64,000 bases of DNA, from positions 2,232,001-2,296,000 of the forward strand of contig NZ_CP033116.1 in assembly GCF_009497895.1 (NCBI RefSeq), read 5' to 3'. A model generated the notes under the pieces. It saw only the letters and a program-made list of their open reading frames with translations. It ran no database searches and was not told the DNA's origin. Positions 33,462-45,756 of the stretch are shown here, piece by piece (within the stretch, counting starts at the first letter, position 1; the number at the start of each line of letters is the position of its first letter). The position numbers and the translations under genes were made by a program. Origin of the DNA: Halopseudomonas pelagia (lineage in GTDB: Bacteria; Pseudomonadota; Gammaproteobacteria; Pseudomonadales; Pseudomonadaceae).

Positions 33462-34733
33462 TCAGCCTGGATAGTCGCGTTTGGCGGCGCCGGTGTACAG
33501 CTGGCGCGGACGGCCGATCTTGTACGGGCCGCTGATCATCTCGTTCCAGTGCGCGATCCAGCCTGGCGTGCGGCCGGTGGCAAAGATCACGGTGAACATC
33601 GAGGCCGGGATACCGATGGCCTTGAGAATGATGCCGGAGTAGAAGTCGACGTTCGGGTACAGGTTGCGCTCGACGAAGTAGGGGTCGTTGCGGGCAATTT
33701 CTTCCAGCTTCATCGCCAGTTCCAGCTGCGGATCATTGATACCCAGCTCGGCCAGTACTTCATCACAGGTCTGCTTCATCACTTTGGCGCGTGGATCAAA
33801 GTTCTTGTAAACGCGGTGACCGAAGCCCATCAGCTTGAATGGATCGTCTTTGTCCTTGGCCTTGGCCACGAACTTCTCGATGTTGGACACATCGCCGATT
33901 TCGTCGAGCATACGCAGTACCGCTTCGTTGGCACCGCCGTGCGCCGGTCCCCACAGGGCAGCGATGCCCGCAGCGATACAGGCAAAGGGGTTGGCGCCGG
34001 AAGAGCCGGCCAGGCGCACAGTCGAGGTGGAGGCGTTCTGCTCGTGATCGGCATGCAAGACGAAGATGCGATCCATGGCCTTGGCCAGTACCGGGTTGAC
34101 CTTCTTCTCGTCACAGGGCGTATTGAACATCATGTGCAGGAAGTTTTCGGAATAGCTCAGGTCGTTGCGCGGGTACATCATGGGCTGGCCCATGGAATAC
34201 TTGTACACCATGGCTGCCAGTGTCGGCATCTTGGCGATCAGGCGAACAGCCGAGATCTCGCGGTGATGCGCATCGTTGATGTCCAGCGAGTCATGGTAGA
34301 ACGCAGACAGCGCACCGACCACGCCACACATGATGGCCATCGGGTGGGCGTCACGGCGGAAGCCGTTGAAGAATGTCTTGAGTTGTTCGTGCACCATGGT
34401 GTGGTTCTTGATGGTGCTGACAAACTGGTCCTTTTCGCTGTCGTTAGGCAGTTCACCCTTGAGCAGCAGAAAGCAGGTTTCCAGGAAATCGGCTTTCTCA
34501 GCCAGTTGCTCGATGGGGTAGCCGCGGTGCAACAGCACGCCTTTGTCGCCATCGATGTAGGTAATCTTGGATTCGCAGGACGAGGTGGCCATAAAGCCGG
34601 GGTCGAAGGTGAAGTAGCCTTCAGCGGTCAGGCCGCGCACATCGATAACATCCGGGCCAAGAGTGCCTGAATACATTGGCAGGTCAATGGGGGAGTTCCC
34701 CTCGATGATCAACTGCGCCTTCTTATCAGCCAT
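33462..34733 (-). CDS. gltA: Citrate synthase
   Basis: A 423-residue type II (hexameric, NADH-sensitive class) citrate synthase, condensing acetyl-CoA and oxaloacetate at the entry to the TCA cycle. Active-site regions are readable: [13 protein letters not shown] in the form [25 protein letters not shown] and [13 protein letters not shown], followed by the Asp and Arg region near the C-terminus. The ATG at 34731-34733 with AGGAGG matches [12 protein letters not shown]. The open frame upstream is ignored. It is transcribed away from sdhCDAB. A near-consensus promoter lies at 34799-34826. Confidence 0.97.
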   Translation of the reverse strand: MADKKAQLIIEGNSPIDLPMYSGTLGPDVIDVRGLTAEGYFTFDPGFMATSSCESKITYIDGDKGVLLHRGYPIEQLAEKADFLETCFLLLKGELPNDSEKDQFVSTIKNHTMVHEQLKTFFNGFRRDAHPMAIMCGVVGALSAFYHDSLDINDAHHREISAVRLIAKMPTLAAMVYKYSMGQPMMYPRNDLSYSENFLHMMFNTPCDEKKVNPVLAKAMDRIFVLHADHEQNASTSTVRLAGSSGANPFACIAAGIAALWGPAHGGANEAVLRMLDEIGDVSNIEKFVAKAKDKDDPFKLMGFGHRVYKNFDPRAKVMKQTCDEVLAELGINDPQLELAMKLEEIARNDPYFVERNLYPNVDFYSGIILKAIGIPASMFTVIFATGRTPGWIAHWNEMISGPYKIGRPRQLYTGAAKRDYPG

Positions 34734-34798
34734 TGATGGCCTCCTGTCTGCTGGAATCGAACTGGAATCGAAAAAAGCCCCCACGCAGGGCCCGCATC

Positions 34799-34826
34799 AC
34801 TATAAGGTGATAAATCGGTTTGTCAA
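34799..34826 (-). promoter_or_regulatory. Sigma-70 promoter of gltA
   Basis: On the minus strand TTGACA, 16 bases, TATAGT. A perfect -35 and a five-of-six -10 are placed so that the gltA leader is about 60 bases. Confidence 0.8.
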
Positions 34827-34941
34827 TTCTACCGATAGTGAATGGATATCAGTCAGATAAAAAGCTTTTATTTGCACCCTGAACGAGTCTGGTAAACGCC
34901 CTGCGCGGTTGTAACAAGGGCATTCCAAAGGCTTGGTTGCA

Positions 34942-34970
34942 TTGTAATCAGGGGGTCAAGTCTCTATACT
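34942..34970 (+). promoter_or_regulatory. Candidate sdhCDAB promoter
   Basis: TTGTAA, 17 bases, TATACT. The -35 matches four of six and the -10 five of six. It would give a leader of about 115 bases before sdhC. Confidence 0.5.
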
Positions 34971-35090
34971 CCATGACCGGCAAAGTGGCATATCGACCTT
35001 CCTGCAAGGTCAAGTAGTTATGCTGCTGGGGTACCCACAATAGTGCACCTTCCTATAATCCAGCCCTGAATCATAAAAAGGGCCACGAGT

Positions 35091-35477
35091 GTGAATATAG
35101 CCGTGAATAGCAAAAGACCTGTCAATCTAGATCTCAGGACAATCAAGCAACCTGTCACCGCGCTGACTTCAATTGCTCATCGCATTTCGGGAATCATTCT
35201 GTTCATCTCCATCGCTGGCCTGCTGTGGATGCTGGACGTTTCATTGAGCTCCGAAAGTGGTTTTGAGCAAGTGCAGTCGCTTCTGCAGAATCCGCTGGCC
35301 AAACTGATCCTGTGGGGCGTGCTCGCTGCCCTGCTGTATCACCTGGTTGCCGGTATTCGCCACCTGATCATGGACGCCGGCGTAGGCGAAGGCCTTGAGA
35401 GTGGCAAGCGTGGTTCACAGATCGTGATCGTCGTATCCGTCATTCTGATTGTTCTTCTGGGGGTTTGGATATGGTAA
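35091..35477 (+). CDS. sdhC: Succinate dehydrogenase cytochrome b556 subunit
   Basis: A 128-residue inner-membrane anchor of complex II. It has three membrane helices and the SdhC signature RPVNLDLRTIKQPVTALTSIAHRISGIILF, with Ser and Arg of the quinone site in HRISG. A heme-ligand His lies in LLYHLVAGIRHLIMD. The start is a GTG. The one at 35091 has AAGGG eight bases upstream and gives 128 residues. A second GTG at 35103 would start nearer the usual family N-terminus (NSKRPVNLDL). It overlaps sdhD by 7 bases. Confidence 0.93.
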   Translation: MNIAVNSKRPVNLDLRTIKQPVTALTSIAHRISGIILFISIAGLLWMLDVSLSSESGFEQVQSLLQNPLAKLILWGVLAALLYHLVAGIRHLIMDAGVGEGLESGKRGSQIVIVVSVILIVLLGVWIW

Positions 35478-35839
35478 CCAACGTCACCAACCTGTCGCGC
35501 AGCGGCCTTTATGACTGGATGGCGCAACGCGTCTCCGCCGTATTGCTGGCAGCCTATGTGCTGTTCCTGCTTGGTTACCTGATATTCAATCCGGGCCTCA
35601 CTTATGCGGATTGGCAGGGTCTATTCAGCCAGAACTGGATGCGTATATTCAGTCTGCTCACACTGGTGGCTCTGAGTGTTCACTCCTGGGTCGGAATGTG
35701 GACTATTTCTACTGACTACCTGACGCCTATGGCAGTTGGCAAATCCGCCACCGTAGTTCGCTTCCTGTTTCAGGTGGTGTGCGGTCTGACGATGTTTGTC
35801 CTGTTTGTCTGGGGCGTGCAGATTTTTTGGGGTATCTAA
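35471..35839 (+). CDS. sdhD: Succinate dehydrogenase membrane anchor subunit
   Basis: A 122-residue hydrophobic anchor with three membrane helices. It starts MVTNVTNLSRSGLYDWMAQRVSAVLLA and has SVHSWVGMWTISTDYL, which contains the second heme-region His and the Asp-Tyr of the quinone site. ATG 35471 lies inside the end of sdhC (ATGGTAA overlap), and sdhA starts at the next base after its stop. Confidence 0.94.
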   Translation: MVTNVTNLSRSGLYDWMAQRVSAVLLAAYVLFLLGYLIFNPGLTYADWQGLFSQNWMRIFSLLTLVALSVHSWVGMWTISTDYLTPMAVGKSATVVRFLFQVVCGLTMFVLFVWGVQIFWGI

Positions 35840-37612
35840 ATGTCTAACATCCGTACTTTGACTTTTGACGCCATCATTGTAGGTGGTGGTGGTGCAGGCA
35901 TGCGTGCAGCGCTGCAGCTGGCCCAGGGTGGTCACAAGACTGCCGTGGTCACCAAGGTATTCCCGACCCGTTCGCATACTGTCTCTGCCCAGGGCGGCAT
36001 TACCTGCGCTATCGCGTCGGCCGATCCGAACGATGACTGGCGCTGGCACATGTATGACACCGTCAAGGGCTCCGACTATATCGGTGACCAGGACGCAATC
36101 GAATACATGTGTTCGGTTGGCCCGGAAGCCATTTTTGAGCTCGAGCACATGGGTCTGCCGTTCTCCCGTACCGAGCAGGGCCGCATCTATCAGCGTCCGT
36201 TCGGTGGTCAGTCCAAGGGCCCGGACAACCCTACTCAGGCAGCACGCACCTGCGCCGCGGCCGACCGTACCGGCCATGCTCTGTTGCACACGCTGTATCA
36301 GAACAACGTCAAGCACAACACCACCTTCCTTAATGAATGGTATGCAGTCGATCTGGTGAAGAACCAGGACGGCACTGTGGTGGGTGTGATCGCGATCTGC
36401 ATTGAAACCGGCGAGACCGCCTACATCCGCTCCAAGGCAACTGTATTGGCGACCGGCGGGGCAGGGCGTATTTATGCCTCGACTACCAACGCGTTGATCA
36501 ACACCGGCGACGGTATCGGCATGGCGTTGCGCGCTGGCGTACCGGTACAGGATATTGAAATGTGGCAGTTCCACCCGACCGGTATTGCCGGCGCGGGTAC
36601 CCTGGTGACCGAAGGTTGCCGTGGTGAAGGTGGCTACCTGATCAACAAGCATGGCGAGCGGTTCATGGAGCGTTATGCGCCTAACTCCAAAGATCTTGCT
36701 GGTCGTGACGTTGTGGCCCGCTCCATGGTCAAGGAAATCCTTGCCGGTAACGGCTGTGGCCCGGATGGCGACCATGTAATGCTCAAGCTTGATCACCTGG
36801 GCGAGGAAGTGCTGCACAGCCGCCTGCCGGGTATCTGTGAGTTGTCCAAGACTTTCGCTCACGTTGATCCGGTTACCGCACCGATTCCAGTAGTCCCGAC
36901 TTGCCACTACATGATGGGCGGTATCCCGACCAATATTCATGGTCAGGCGATTACCCAGGATGCCAACGGCCAGGACAAGATCGTTGATGGTCTGTTTGCT
37001 GTAGGCGAAGTGGCCTGTGTATCGGTACACGGTGCCAACCGCCTGGGTGGCAACTCGCTGCTCGATCTGGTGGTGTTTGGTCGTGCCGCAGGTATGCACC
37101 TTGAGTCTTCATTGAAAGATGGCGTTGAGCATCGCTCGGCATCCGAGTCTGACATCGAAGCGTCGCTGAGCCGTCTGGATTCGCTGAACAAGCGTACCGC
37201 CGGTGAAGACGTTGCGCCGCTGCGCAAGGAATTGCAGAACTGCATGCAGAACTACTTCGGTGTCTTCCGTACTGGCGAGTTCATGGAAAAAGGTATCAAA
37301 CAGCTGGCCGATCTGCGCGAGCGCATTGCGACCGTGAAGATTGATGACAAGAGCCAGGCGTTTAACACTGCGCGTATCGAAGCACTGGAATTGCAAAACC
37401 TTCTGGAAGTGGCCGAAGCAACTGCGGTAGCCGCAAACCTGCGTACCGAAAGCCGTGGTGCGCATGCCCGTGAAGATTTTGAAGATCGTGATGATGAAAA
37501 CTGGCTGTGCCACAGCCTGTACATGCCCGCTACCAAAGAATTGCGTAAGCGAGCAGTCAACTTCGCGCCGAAAACAGTGCCTGTTTTTGAACCCAAGGTT
37601 CGTACTTATTAA
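35840..37612 (+). CDS. sdhA: Succinate dehydrogenase flavoprotein subunit
   Basis: The 590-residue catalytic subunit of complex II, oxidising succinate to fumarate. FAD motif [15 protein letters not shown] (residues 11-25), covalent FAD His46 in [13 protein letters not shown], and the capping and active-site segment with [21 protein letters not shown]. The C-terminal domain ends FEPKVRTY. Length is normal. It is in an operon with sdhC, sdhD and sdhB. Long open frames on the opposite strand are only a codon-bias effect. Confidence 0.98.
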   Translation: MSNIRTLTFDAIIVGGGGAGMRAALQLAQGGHKTAVVTKVFPTRSHTVSAQGGITCAIASADPNDDWRWHMYDTVKGSDYIGDQDAIEYMCSVGPEAIFELEHMGLPFSRTEQGRIYQRPFGGQSKGPDNPTQAARTCAAADRTGHALLHTLYQNNVKHNTTFLNEWYAVDLVKNQDGTVVGVIAICIETGETAYIRSKATVLATGGAGRIYASTTNALINTGDGIGMALRAGVPVQDIEMWQFHPTGIAGAGTLVTEGCRGEGGYLINKHGERFMERYAPNSKDLAGRDVVARSMVKEILAGNGCGPDGDHVMLKLDHLGEEVLHSRLPGICELSKTFAHVDPVTAPIPVVPTCHYMMGGIPTNIHGQAITQDANGQDKIVDGLFAVGEVACVSVHGANRLGGNSLLDLVVFGRAAGMHLESSLKDGVEHRSASESDIEASLSRLDSLNKRTAGEDVAPLRKELQNCMQNYFGVFRTGEFMEKGIKQLADLRERIATVKIDDKSQAFNTARIEALELQNLLEVAEATAVAANLRTESRGAHAREDFEDRDDENWLCHSLYMPATKELRKRAVNFAPKTVPVFEPKVRTY

Positions 37613-37625
37613 TAGGGTGACCGAT

Positions 37626-38330
37626 ATGCTGCAAGTAAGCGTTTACCGTTACAACCCGGAGAGCGACAACGCTCCCTACATGCAGGACTTCCAGGTCGAT
37701 ACTGGCGGCAAGGACATCATGGTTCTTGACGTGCTCGCTCTGGTCAAGGAACAGGATGTAGGCATGTCCTACCGCCGCTCCTGCCGCGAGGGTGTATGTG
37801 GCTCTGACGGGATGAACATTAACGGCAAAAACGGACTGGCGTGCATCACACCCCTGTCCGATGTGGTCAAGAAAAACAAGTTGGTGTTGCGTCCGCTACC
37901 GGGTTTGCCCGTCATACGTGACTTGGTCGTGGATATGAGCATCTTCTACAAGCAATACGAAAAGGTTCAGCCGTATTTGCAGAACGACACGCCGGCGCCG
38001 GCTATCGAGCGCCTGCAGTCGCCGGAAGAGCGGGAAAAACTGGACGGCCTCTACGAGTGTATTCTCTGTGCCTGCTGTTCTACTTCCTGCCCTTCCTTCT
38101 GGTGGAATCCGGACAAGTTTATCGGTCCTGCTGGTCTGTTGCAGGCTTACCGCTTTCTCGCGGACAGCCGTGACACCCAGACCGTTGACCGTCTGGCTGC
38201 ACTGGACGACCCGTTCAGCGTATTTCGCTGCCGCGGCATCATGAACTGCGTGAATGTGTGTCCCAAGGGTCTGAATCCGACCCGTGCCATTGGCCACATC
38301 CGCAACATGTTGCTGCAGAGCGGTACCTGA
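37626..38330 (+). CDS. sdhB: Succinate dehydrogenase iron-sulfur subunit
   Basis: A 234-residue electron-transfer subunit of complex II. The [2Fe-2S] ligands lie in SCREGVCGSDGMNINGKNGLAC: Cys53, Cys58, Asp61 in place of Cys as in E. coli SdhB, and Cys73. The [4Fe-4S] and [3Fe-4S] ligands are in CILCACCSTSCP and CRGIMNCVNVCPKGLNP. The ATG 37626-37628 follows the sdhA stop by 13 bases. It completes sdhCDAB. Confidence 0.97.
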   Translation: MLQVSVYRYNPESDNAPYMQDFQVDTGGKDIMVLDVLALVKEQDVGMSYRRSCREGVCGSDGMNINGKNGLACITPLSDVVKKNKLVLRPLPGLPVIRDLVVDMSIFYKQYEKVQPYLQNDTPAPAIERLQSPEEREKLDGLYECILCACCSTSCPSFWWNPDKFIGPAGLLQAYRFLADSRDTQTVDRLAALDDPFSVFRCRGIMNCVNVCPKGLNPTRAIGHIRNMLLQSGT

Positions 38331-38633
38331 TCGGTTGAAGTCTGCATCACGTTGGCCTGCGCCGGCTCCTGCTACAGGGAGCCGGTCAGTATTTTAATCG
38401 AGCCGCAGCCCACAAAGCCGCGGTTTGTATGTACCTAAACCAACAGGGGCAATCGGGTAACACCCGAACTATCTGTCGGGGCCGGCAATATTCCGGTTTC
38501 GCAGAACATGACAAGACAGGGTGAGTGGCAGAGACAATGCCATGGTCACCACATGTTTTGCGCGGATGGCAGTGTTTTTGCCAATTAATGGTCTTTGCGC
38601 CAGATGGTGTCCCCTTATAGAGGGTGACCAAGC
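38331..38633. other. 303-base gap between sdhB and sucA
   Basis: Contains the hairpin at 38362-38385 and a ribosome site AGAGGGTGACC before sucA. I see no gene and no clear consensus promoter, although the length suggests a separate sucA promoter. Confidence 0.5.
38362..38385 (+). terminator. Hairpin after sdhB
   Basis: CCGGCTCC, eight-base loop, GGAGCCGG, then CAGTATTTTAATC. It sits 32 bases past the sdhB stop. The stem is good but the T-run short, so partial read-through into sucA is likely. Confidence 0.5.
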
Positions 38634-41474
38634 ATGCCAGACAGCGAAATGCAGCAGCTGTGGAGCACATCTCATCTTGACGGTGGGAATGCCTCCTATG
38701 TTGAAGAGCTATACGAGCTCTATCTGCACGACCCAAACAGTATCGCCGATGAGTGGCGCAGCTATTTCCAGAAGCTGCCGCAATCCAACGGCCATGCCGG
38801 GTCGGATGTTTCCCATTCGACGATTCGTGAACACTTCCAACTGTTGGCCAAGAACCAGCGTCGTACCGCAACGGTTAACGGCGGCGGGGTCGTCAGCAGT
38901 GAGCATGAAAAGAAACAGGTAGATGTACTGCGCCTTATTCAGGCCTTCCGCATGCGCGGGCATCAAAGCTCCAGCCTGGATCCGCTTGGCCTCTGGCAAC
39001 GCGAAGAAATCGCTGATCTGACGTTGGCCGACTACGGCCTGACCGATGCAGATCTTGATACTCCCTTCCGTACCGGCGAACTGCATATCGGCAAGGAAGA
39101 AGCTCCCCTCAAAGACATTCTTGATGCGCTGAGTTCGACCTATTGCTCGACCTACGGTGCGGAATACATGCACATTGTCGACTCCAATCAGCGTCGCTGG
39201 TTTCAGCAGCGTCTGGAAAGTGTGCGTGGCAAACCCCAGCACTCAGTACCCACCAAGCGCCACCTGCTGGAGCGTCTGACCGCTGCAGAAGGCCTGGAAA
39301 AATACCTGGGCACCAAGTTTCCCGGTACCAAGCGTTTCGGTGTGGAAGGCGGCGAAAGCCTGATCCCGATGTTGGATGAGATCATTCAGCGCGCTGGATC
39401 CTATGGTACTCAGGAAGCCGTACTGGGCATGGCGCACCGTGGCCGTCTGAACGTGCTGGTGAATATTCTCGGCAAGAACCCGCGCGAGTTGTTCGACGAG
39501 TTCGAAGGCAAGAAGAAGAACGACCTGAGCTCCGGCGACGTCAAGTATCACCAGGGTTTCTCATCCAACGTGATGACCTCTGGCGGCGAGATGCACCTAG
39601 CCCTGGCTTTCAACCCTTCGCACCTGGAGATTGTTTCTCCGGTAGTGGAAGGTTCGGTGCGTGCCCGTCAGGATCGCCGCAAGGATTTCTCCGGTGATCG
39701 CGTACTGCCGATCAATATCCATGGCGATGCTGCCTTTGCAGGGCAGGGCGTCGTCATGGAAACCTTCCAGATGTCGCAGACCCGTGCTTACAAGACCGGC
39801 GGCACCATCCACATCATCGTCAACAACCAGGTCGGCTTCACCACCAGCCGTCAGGATGATGCGCGCTCTACCGAGTACTGCACCGACGTGGCGAAGATGA
39901 TTCAGGCACCGATCTTCCATGTTAATGGTGATGATCCGGAAGCGGTCCTGTTTGTTACGCAGCTGGCTGTGGATTATCGCATGCAGTTCAAGCGCGACGT
40001 GGTCATCGATCTGGTCTGCTACCGCCGTCGTGGTCACAACGAAGCTGACGAGCCGTCCGGCACCCAGCCGCTGATGTATGAAAAGATCACCAAGCACCCG
40101 ACTACCCGCGAGATCTACGCGGATCGTCTGGTGGCGGAAGAAGTGATCTCCAGTGACGATGTGCAGGGCATGATGGAGGAATACCGCAATGCTCTGGACA
40201 ACGGCGATCATGTGGTCAAGAGTCTGGTCAAGGAGCCGGATACCAGCTCCTTCGTCGACTGGGCACCGTATCTGGGCCACAAGTGGACCGCGCGCCACGA
40301 CACTCGTATTGATCTGAAAACCCTGCAGGAACTGGCCAACAAGCTCAACAGCCTGCCTGATGGGCTGGTGATTCAACGTCAGGTCAACAAGATTGTTGAA
40401 GATCGCAGCAAGATGGCCGCCGGCGCCTTGTCGCTGAACTGGGGCTTTGCCGAAACCATGGCCTACGCCACGCTGTTGCACGAAGGCCATCCAGTGCGCA
40501 TCACTGGGCAGGACGTGGGTCGCGGTACTTTCTCGCACCGTCACGCAGTACTGCACAACCAGAAGGATGGCAGCACCTACATTCCGCTGGCGAATCTGGC
40601 CGAGAATCAGCCACGTTTTGATATCTACGATTCGTTGCTGTCGGAAGAAGCGGTTCTGGCATTTGAATACGGCTATGCCACTACCACACCGAACGTGCTG
40701 GTTGTTTGGGAGGCGCAGTTTGGCGACTTCTTCAACGGTGCCCAGGTGGTGGTCGACCAGTTCATCACTAGTGGTGAGCACAAGTGGGGGCGTCTTTGCG
40801 GCCTGACCATGTTGCTGCCGCACGGTTACGAAGGGCAGGGGCCGGAGCACTCCTCCGCACGTCTCGAGCGCTTCCTGCAGTTGAGCGCAGAGCACAACAT
40901 TCAGGTTTGCGTGCCGTCTACTCCTGCGCAGATGTACCACATGCTGCGTCGTCAGGTGATTCGTCCGCTGCGTAAGCCATTGGTCGCGTTGACACCCAAA
41001 TCCCTTCTGCGTCATAAACTTGCCATCTCCTCACTGGAAGATCTGGCCGAGGGCTCGTTCCAGACCGTTATTCCAGAGGTAGATGCGCTGGATCCGAAGA
41101 AGGTCGAGCGCGTCATCATGTGTAGCGGCAAGGTGTATTACGATCTGTTGGAGAAGCGCCGCAAGGATGGGATCGACAACGCGGCGATTATCCGTATCGA
41201 ACAGCTGTATCCCTTCCCAGAGGATGATCTGGCCGAAGTACTGGCCAGCTACAAATCCTTGAAGAAGGTCGTCTGGTGCCAGGAAGAACCGATGAACCAG
41301 GGCGCCTGGTACTGCAGCCAACACCATATGCGACGCGTGATTGCCCAGCATAAGGTCAAGAACCTGTACTTGGACTACGCTGGACGGGAGGCCTCTGCAT
41401 CACCTGCTTGTGGTTATCCTTCCATGCACGCCGAGCAACAGGAAAAACTATTGCAAGACGCACTCACCGCTTGA
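38634..41474 (+). CDS. sucA: 2-oxoglutarate dehydrogenase E1 component
   Basis: A 946-residue thiamine diphosphate decarboxylase of the 2-oxoglutarate dehydrogenase complex. The N-terminal E2-binding region starts MPDSEMQQLWSTSHLDGGNA with YVEELYELYLHDPNSI. The catalytic part has GMAHRGRLNVL, HLALAFNPSHLEIV, GDAAFAGQGVVMET (ThDP site) and the transketolase-like half with GQDVGRGTFSHRHA and YGYA. Length matches SucA. Partners sucB and lpd follow. Confidence 0.97.
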   Translation: MPDSEMQQLWSTSHLDGGNASYVEELYELYLHDPNSIADEWRSYFQKLPQSNGHAGSDVSHSTIREHFQLLAKNQRRTATVNGGGVVSSEHEKKQVDVLRLIQAFRMRGHQSSSLDPLGLWQREEIADLTLADYGLTDADLDTPFRTGELHIGKEEAPLKDILDALSSTYCSTYGAEYMHIVDSNQRRWFQQRLESVRGKPQHSVPTKRHLLERLTAAEGLEKYLGTKFPGTKRFGVEGGESLIPMLDEIIQRAGSYGTQEAVLGMAHRGRLNVLVNILGKNPRELFDEFEGKKKNDLSSGDVKYHQGFSSNVMTSGGEMHLALAFNPSHLEIVSPVVEGSVRARQDRRKDFSGDRVLPINIHGDAAFAGQGVVMETFQMSQTRAYKTGGTIHIIVNNQVGFTTSRQDDARSTEYCTDVAKMIQAPIFHVNGDDPEAVLFVTQLAVDYRMQFKRDVVIDLVCYRRRGHNEADEPSGTQPLMYEKITKHPTTREIYADRLVAEEVISSDDVQGMMEEYRNALDNGDHVVKSLVKEPDTSSFVDWAPYLGHKWTARHDTRIDLKTLQELANKLNSLPDGLVIQRQVNKIVEDRSKMAAGALSLNWGFAETMAYATLLHEGHPVRITGQDVGRGTFSHRHAVLHNQKDGSTYIPLANLAENQPRFDIYDSLLSEEAVLAFEYGYATTTPNVLVVWEAQFGDFFNGAQVVVDQFITSGEHKWGRLCGLTMLLPHGYEGQGPEHSSARLERFLQLSAEHNIQVCVPSTPAQMYHMLRRQVIRPLRKPLVALTPKSLLRHKLAISSLEDLAEGSFQTVIPEVDALDPKKVERVIMCSGKVYYDLLEKRRKDGIDNAAIIRIEQLYPFPEDDLAEVLASYKSLKKVVWCQEEPMNQGAWYCSQHHMRRVIAQHKVKNLYLDYAGREASASPACGYPSMHAEQQEKLLQDALTA

Positions 41475-41514
41475 GCATCTGGCAGACAACACAGCATTAA
41501 TTTAAGGATCGACA

Positions 41515-42765
41515 ATGGCTATTGAAATCAAGGCCCCTACTTTTCCGGAATCGGTTGCCGATGGCACCGTGGCTACCTGGCACAAGCAACCTGGCGACGC
41601 CGTCAAGCGTGATGAACTGATCGTCGACATTGAAACCGACAAGGTTGTAATGGAAGTATTGGCGGAAGCCGACGGCGTACTTGGCGACATCGTCAAGGGT
41701 GAAGGCGAAACCGTACTCAGCGGTGAAGTGCTCGGCAGCCTGAAGGATGGCGAAACTGCTTCTGCCAAGCCGGAAGCCAAATCTGAAGCCAAGGCTGAAA
41801 CCAAGCCCGAGGCCAAGGCTGAAGACAAGACCGCCGCCAGCGCCGCATCCGGCGAAGAGCCTTTGCTCTCGCCAGCCGCGCGCAAAATGGCCGAAGAAAA
41901 TGGTCTGGCTGCAGGCGATATCGCCGGCACCGGCAAAGGTGGTCGAGTTACCAAAGAAGACGTGATGAACGCCGTCGAAGCGAAGAAAAACGCTCCGGCC
42001 AAGCCGGCTGCTGCCGCCAAGCCTGCCGCCGCTGAAGCAGCGCCAAGCCTGGGTGAAGGCGATCGTGTAGAGAAGCGCGTGCCAATGACTCGCCTGCGCG
42101 CGCGCATCGCCGAGCGTCTGGTAGATGCTCAGTCGACCATGGCCATGTTGACGACCTTCAACGAAGTCGACATGAAGCCGATCATGGATCTGCGCAAGAA
42201 GTACAAGGACCTGTTCGAGAAGAAGCACAACGGCGTGCGACTGGGCTTTATGTCCTTCTTCGTCAAGGCCGCGACTGAAGCGCTGAAGCGCTACCCGGCG
42301 GTGAATGCTTCCCTCGATGGTTCTGACGTGGTTTACCACGGTTATCAGGATATCGGCGTAGCTGTATCCAGTGATCGCGGTCTGGTTGTTCCGATTCTGC
42401 GCAACACCGAACACATGAGCCTGGCTCAGGTGGAAGGTACCATCGCTGACTTCGGTCGCAAGGCCAAGGAAGGCAAGCTGTCCATGGAAGACATGACCGG
42501 CGGCACCTTCACCATTTCCAACGGTGGCGTATTTGGCTCGCTGCTGTCTTCGCCAATCGTCAATCCGCCGCAGGCAGCGATTCTGGGTATGCACAAAATC
42601 CAGGAGCGCCCAATGGCGGTCAATGGTCAGGTCGTGATTCTGCCGATGATGTATCTGGCGCTGTCCTACGATCACCGTCTGATTGACGGCAAGGAAGCGG
42701 TCAGCTTCCTGGTTGCCATCAAGGAACTGCTGGAAGATCCAGCACGTCTGCTGCTGGACATCTGA
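41515..42765 (+). CDS. sucB: 2-oxoglutarate dehydrogenase E2 (dihydrolipoyl succinyltransferase)
   Basis: 416 residues. One lipoyl domain (residues 1-77) has lipoyl-Lys43 in [12 protein letters not shown] linker rich in Ala, Lys, Glu and Pro (about 80-110) follows, then the E1/E3-binding domain [15 protein letters not shown] with [12 protein letters not shown] second Ala/Pro linker leads to the catalytic domain with active-site His in [13 protein letters not shown]. It starts 40 bases after sucA. The linker stretches [19 protein letters not shown] are near-repeats, a normal feature of E2 linkers. Confidence 0.97.
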   Translation: MAIEIKAPTFPESVADGTVATWHKQPGDAVKRDELIVDIETDKVVMEVLAEADGVLGDIVKGEGETVLSGEVLGSLKDGETASAKPEAKSEAKAETKPEAKAEDKTAASAASGEEPLLSPAARKMAEENGLAAGDIAGTGKGGRVTKEDVMNAVEAKKNAPAKPAAAAKPAAAEAAPSLGEGDRVEKRVPMTRLRARIAERLVDAQSTMAMLTTFNEVDMKPIMDLRKKYKDLFEKKHNGVRLGFMSFFVKAATEALKRYPAVNASLDGSDVVYHGYQDIGVAVSSDRGLVVPILRNTEHMSLAQVEGTIADFGRKAKEGKLSMEDMTGGTFTISNGGVFGSLLSSPIVNPPQAAILGMHKIQERPMAVNGQVVILPMMYLALSYDHRLIDGKEAVSFLVAIKELLEDPARLLLDI

Positions 42766-42771
42766 TAAACA

Positions 42772-42800
42772 GCTGCAAGCTTCAAGTGGCAAGCGGCAAG
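42772..42800. repeat. Copy of the AAGCTTCAAG / GCGGCAAG repeat between sucB and lpd
   Basis: GCTGCAAGCTTCAAG then TGGCAAGCGGCAAG, six bases after the sucB stop and inside a cotranscribed gene block. It is transcribed as part of the sucB-lpd spacer. Confidence 0.6.
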
Positions 42801-42825
42801 TTGCCCCAGAGCGCCACAAGTGTAG

Positions 42826-44304
<1,479 letters not shown>

Positions 44305-44319
44305 TATAGCGTCCCTGTG

Positions 44320-44349
44320 ACTGGCAGGTCGGGTGTAAAACCTGCCAGT
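44320..44349 (+). terminator. Hairpin after lpd
   Basis: ACTGGCAGGT, ten-base loop, ACCTGCCAGT, 15 bases past the lpd stop. It has no strong T-run, so it may be an attenuating or stabilising stem before sucC. The rest of the 285-base gap up to sucC shows no gene I can support. Confidence 0.45.
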
Positions 44350-44589
44350 TCCCGGTGACATTATTTCGAAGCGGCAAATCCGGCCGAGCAATCGGTCTGG
44401 TCACCAATGGCGGTTCTGAACAGGGCGCGGGAAGTACATCGAACGCAACGGCGCGATTCGACAGCCAGGCAGCTGTTCAGAGCTTCCATCCCGGTGATAA
44501 GGGTAATGCAGGCAGGTGATCGGATTATTTCCGCTGATGCTGCCCGCGTTATGAACGCAATTCCTACACGATCAAAACGGTAGATACGC

Positions 44590-45756
44590 ATGAATCTTCA
44601 CGAATATCAGGGGAAGCAGCTGTTCGCTGAGTACGGCCTTCCTGTTTCAAAAGGCTTTGCAGTAGACACTCCAGAAGAGGCCGCTGAGGCCTGCGACAAG
44701 ATCGGCGGTGACATGTGGGTAGTTAAAGCCCAGGTCCACGCTGGCGGCCGCGGTAAGGCTGGCGGCGTCAAGCTGATCAAGAGCAAGGAAGAAGCCAAGG
44801 CGTTCGCCGAAAAATGGCTGGGCCAGCGTCTGGTGACCTATCAGACAGACGCCAATGGTCAGCCAGTGACCAAGATTCTGGTTGAGTCCTGCACCGATAT
44901 CGCTCAGGAACTGTACCTGGGCGCCGTCGTTGATCGCTCCAGCCGTCGTATCGTTTTCATGGCCTCTACTGAAGGTGGCGTGGAAATCGAGAAGGTAGCG
45001 GAAGAGACTCCCGAGAAGATCATCAAGGCCATCGTTGATCCGCTGGTCGGTCCCCAGCCCTATCAGGGCCGCGACCTGGCTTTCCAACTGGGTTTGAAAG
45101 GCGACCAGATCAAGCAGTTCACCAACATCTTTGTTGGCCTGGGCAAACTCTTTGCCGACTATGATCTGGCTCTGCTGGAAATCAATCCGCTGGTTATCAA
45201 GGAAGACGGTAACCTGCACTGCCTGGACGCCAAGATCGGCATCGACGGCAACGCCATGTACCGTCAGCCCAAGCTGCGCGGCATGCATGATCCGTCCCAG
45301 GACGATCCCCGTGAAGCCCACGCTGCCAAGTTCGAGCTCAACTATGTTGCGCTGGAAGGCAACATCGGCTGCATGGTCAACGGTGCTGGCCTGGCCATGG
45401 GTACCATGGACATCGTCAACCACCACGGCGGCAAGCCTGCCAACTTCCTGGATGTGGGCGGCGGCGCTACCAAAGAGCGCGTGACCGAAGCATTCAAGAT
45501 CATTCTTTCCGACACCAATGTGAAGGCCGTTCTGGTCAACATCTTCGGTGGCATCGTTCGTTGCGACATGATTGCCGAAGGCATCATCGGCGCGGTGAAG
45601 GAAGTCGGCGTGAAAGTACCCGTAGTCGTACGTCTGGAAGGCAACAATGCCGAACTGGGCGCCAAGGTACTGAAGGAAAGTGGTCTGAACATCATCGCAG
45701 CAACCAGTCTGACCGACGCTGCCCAGCAAGTCGTCAAGGCCGCGGAGGGTAAATAA
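44590..45756 (+). CDS. sucC: Succinyl-CoA synthetase beta subunit
   Basis: 388 residues. An ATP-grasp domain (residues about 1-240) with [17 protein letters not shown] (nucleotide site) and [14 protein letters not shown] is followed by a CoA-ligase domain with [15 protein letters not shown] and [10 protein letters not shown]. With SucD it converts succinyl-CoA to succinate with substrate-level phosphorylation. Its stop overlaps the sucD start by one base (TAATG). Confidence 0.97.
   Translation: MNLHEYQGKQLFAEYGLPVSKGFAVDTPEEAAEACDKIGGDMWVVKAQVHAGGRGKAGGVKLIKSKEEAKAFAEKWLGQRLVTYQTDANGQPVTKILVESCTDIAQELYLGAVVDRSSRRIVFMASTEGGVEIEKVAEETPEKIIKAIVDPLVGPQPYQGRDLAFQLGLKGDQIKQFTNIFVGLGKLFADYDLALLEINPLVIKEDGNLHCLDAKIGIDGNAMYRQPKLRGMHDPSQDDPREAHAAKFELNYVALEGNIGCMVNGAGLAMGTMDIVNHHGGKPANFLDVGGGATKERVTEAFKIILSDTNVKAVLVNIFGGIVRCDMIAEGIIGAVKEVGVKVPVVVRLEGNNAELGAKVLKESGLNIIAATSLTDAAQQVVKAAEGK

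Larger units (their letters stand above)
34734..35090. other. 357-base divergent control region gltA / sdhC
   Basis: Holds the gltA promoter (34799-34826, minus) and a candidate sdhC promoter (34942-34970, plus). No open frame of interest and no strong hairpin are seen. Shared regulation of citrate synthase and succinate dehydrogenase through this segment is likely, but no operator could be assigned. Confidence 0.6.

Noticed and set aside
35621..37099. Long open frame antisense to sdhD/sdhA (also antisense frames at 39597-41015 and 41497-42942)
   Set aside because: They mirror the codon bias of sdhA, sucA and sucB, which are certain genes. The antisense translations show no family features.
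44361..44591. 76-codon minus-strand frame in the lpd-sucC gap
   Set aside because: No domain and no convincing ribosome site, and it ends at the sucC start. Probably untranslated.
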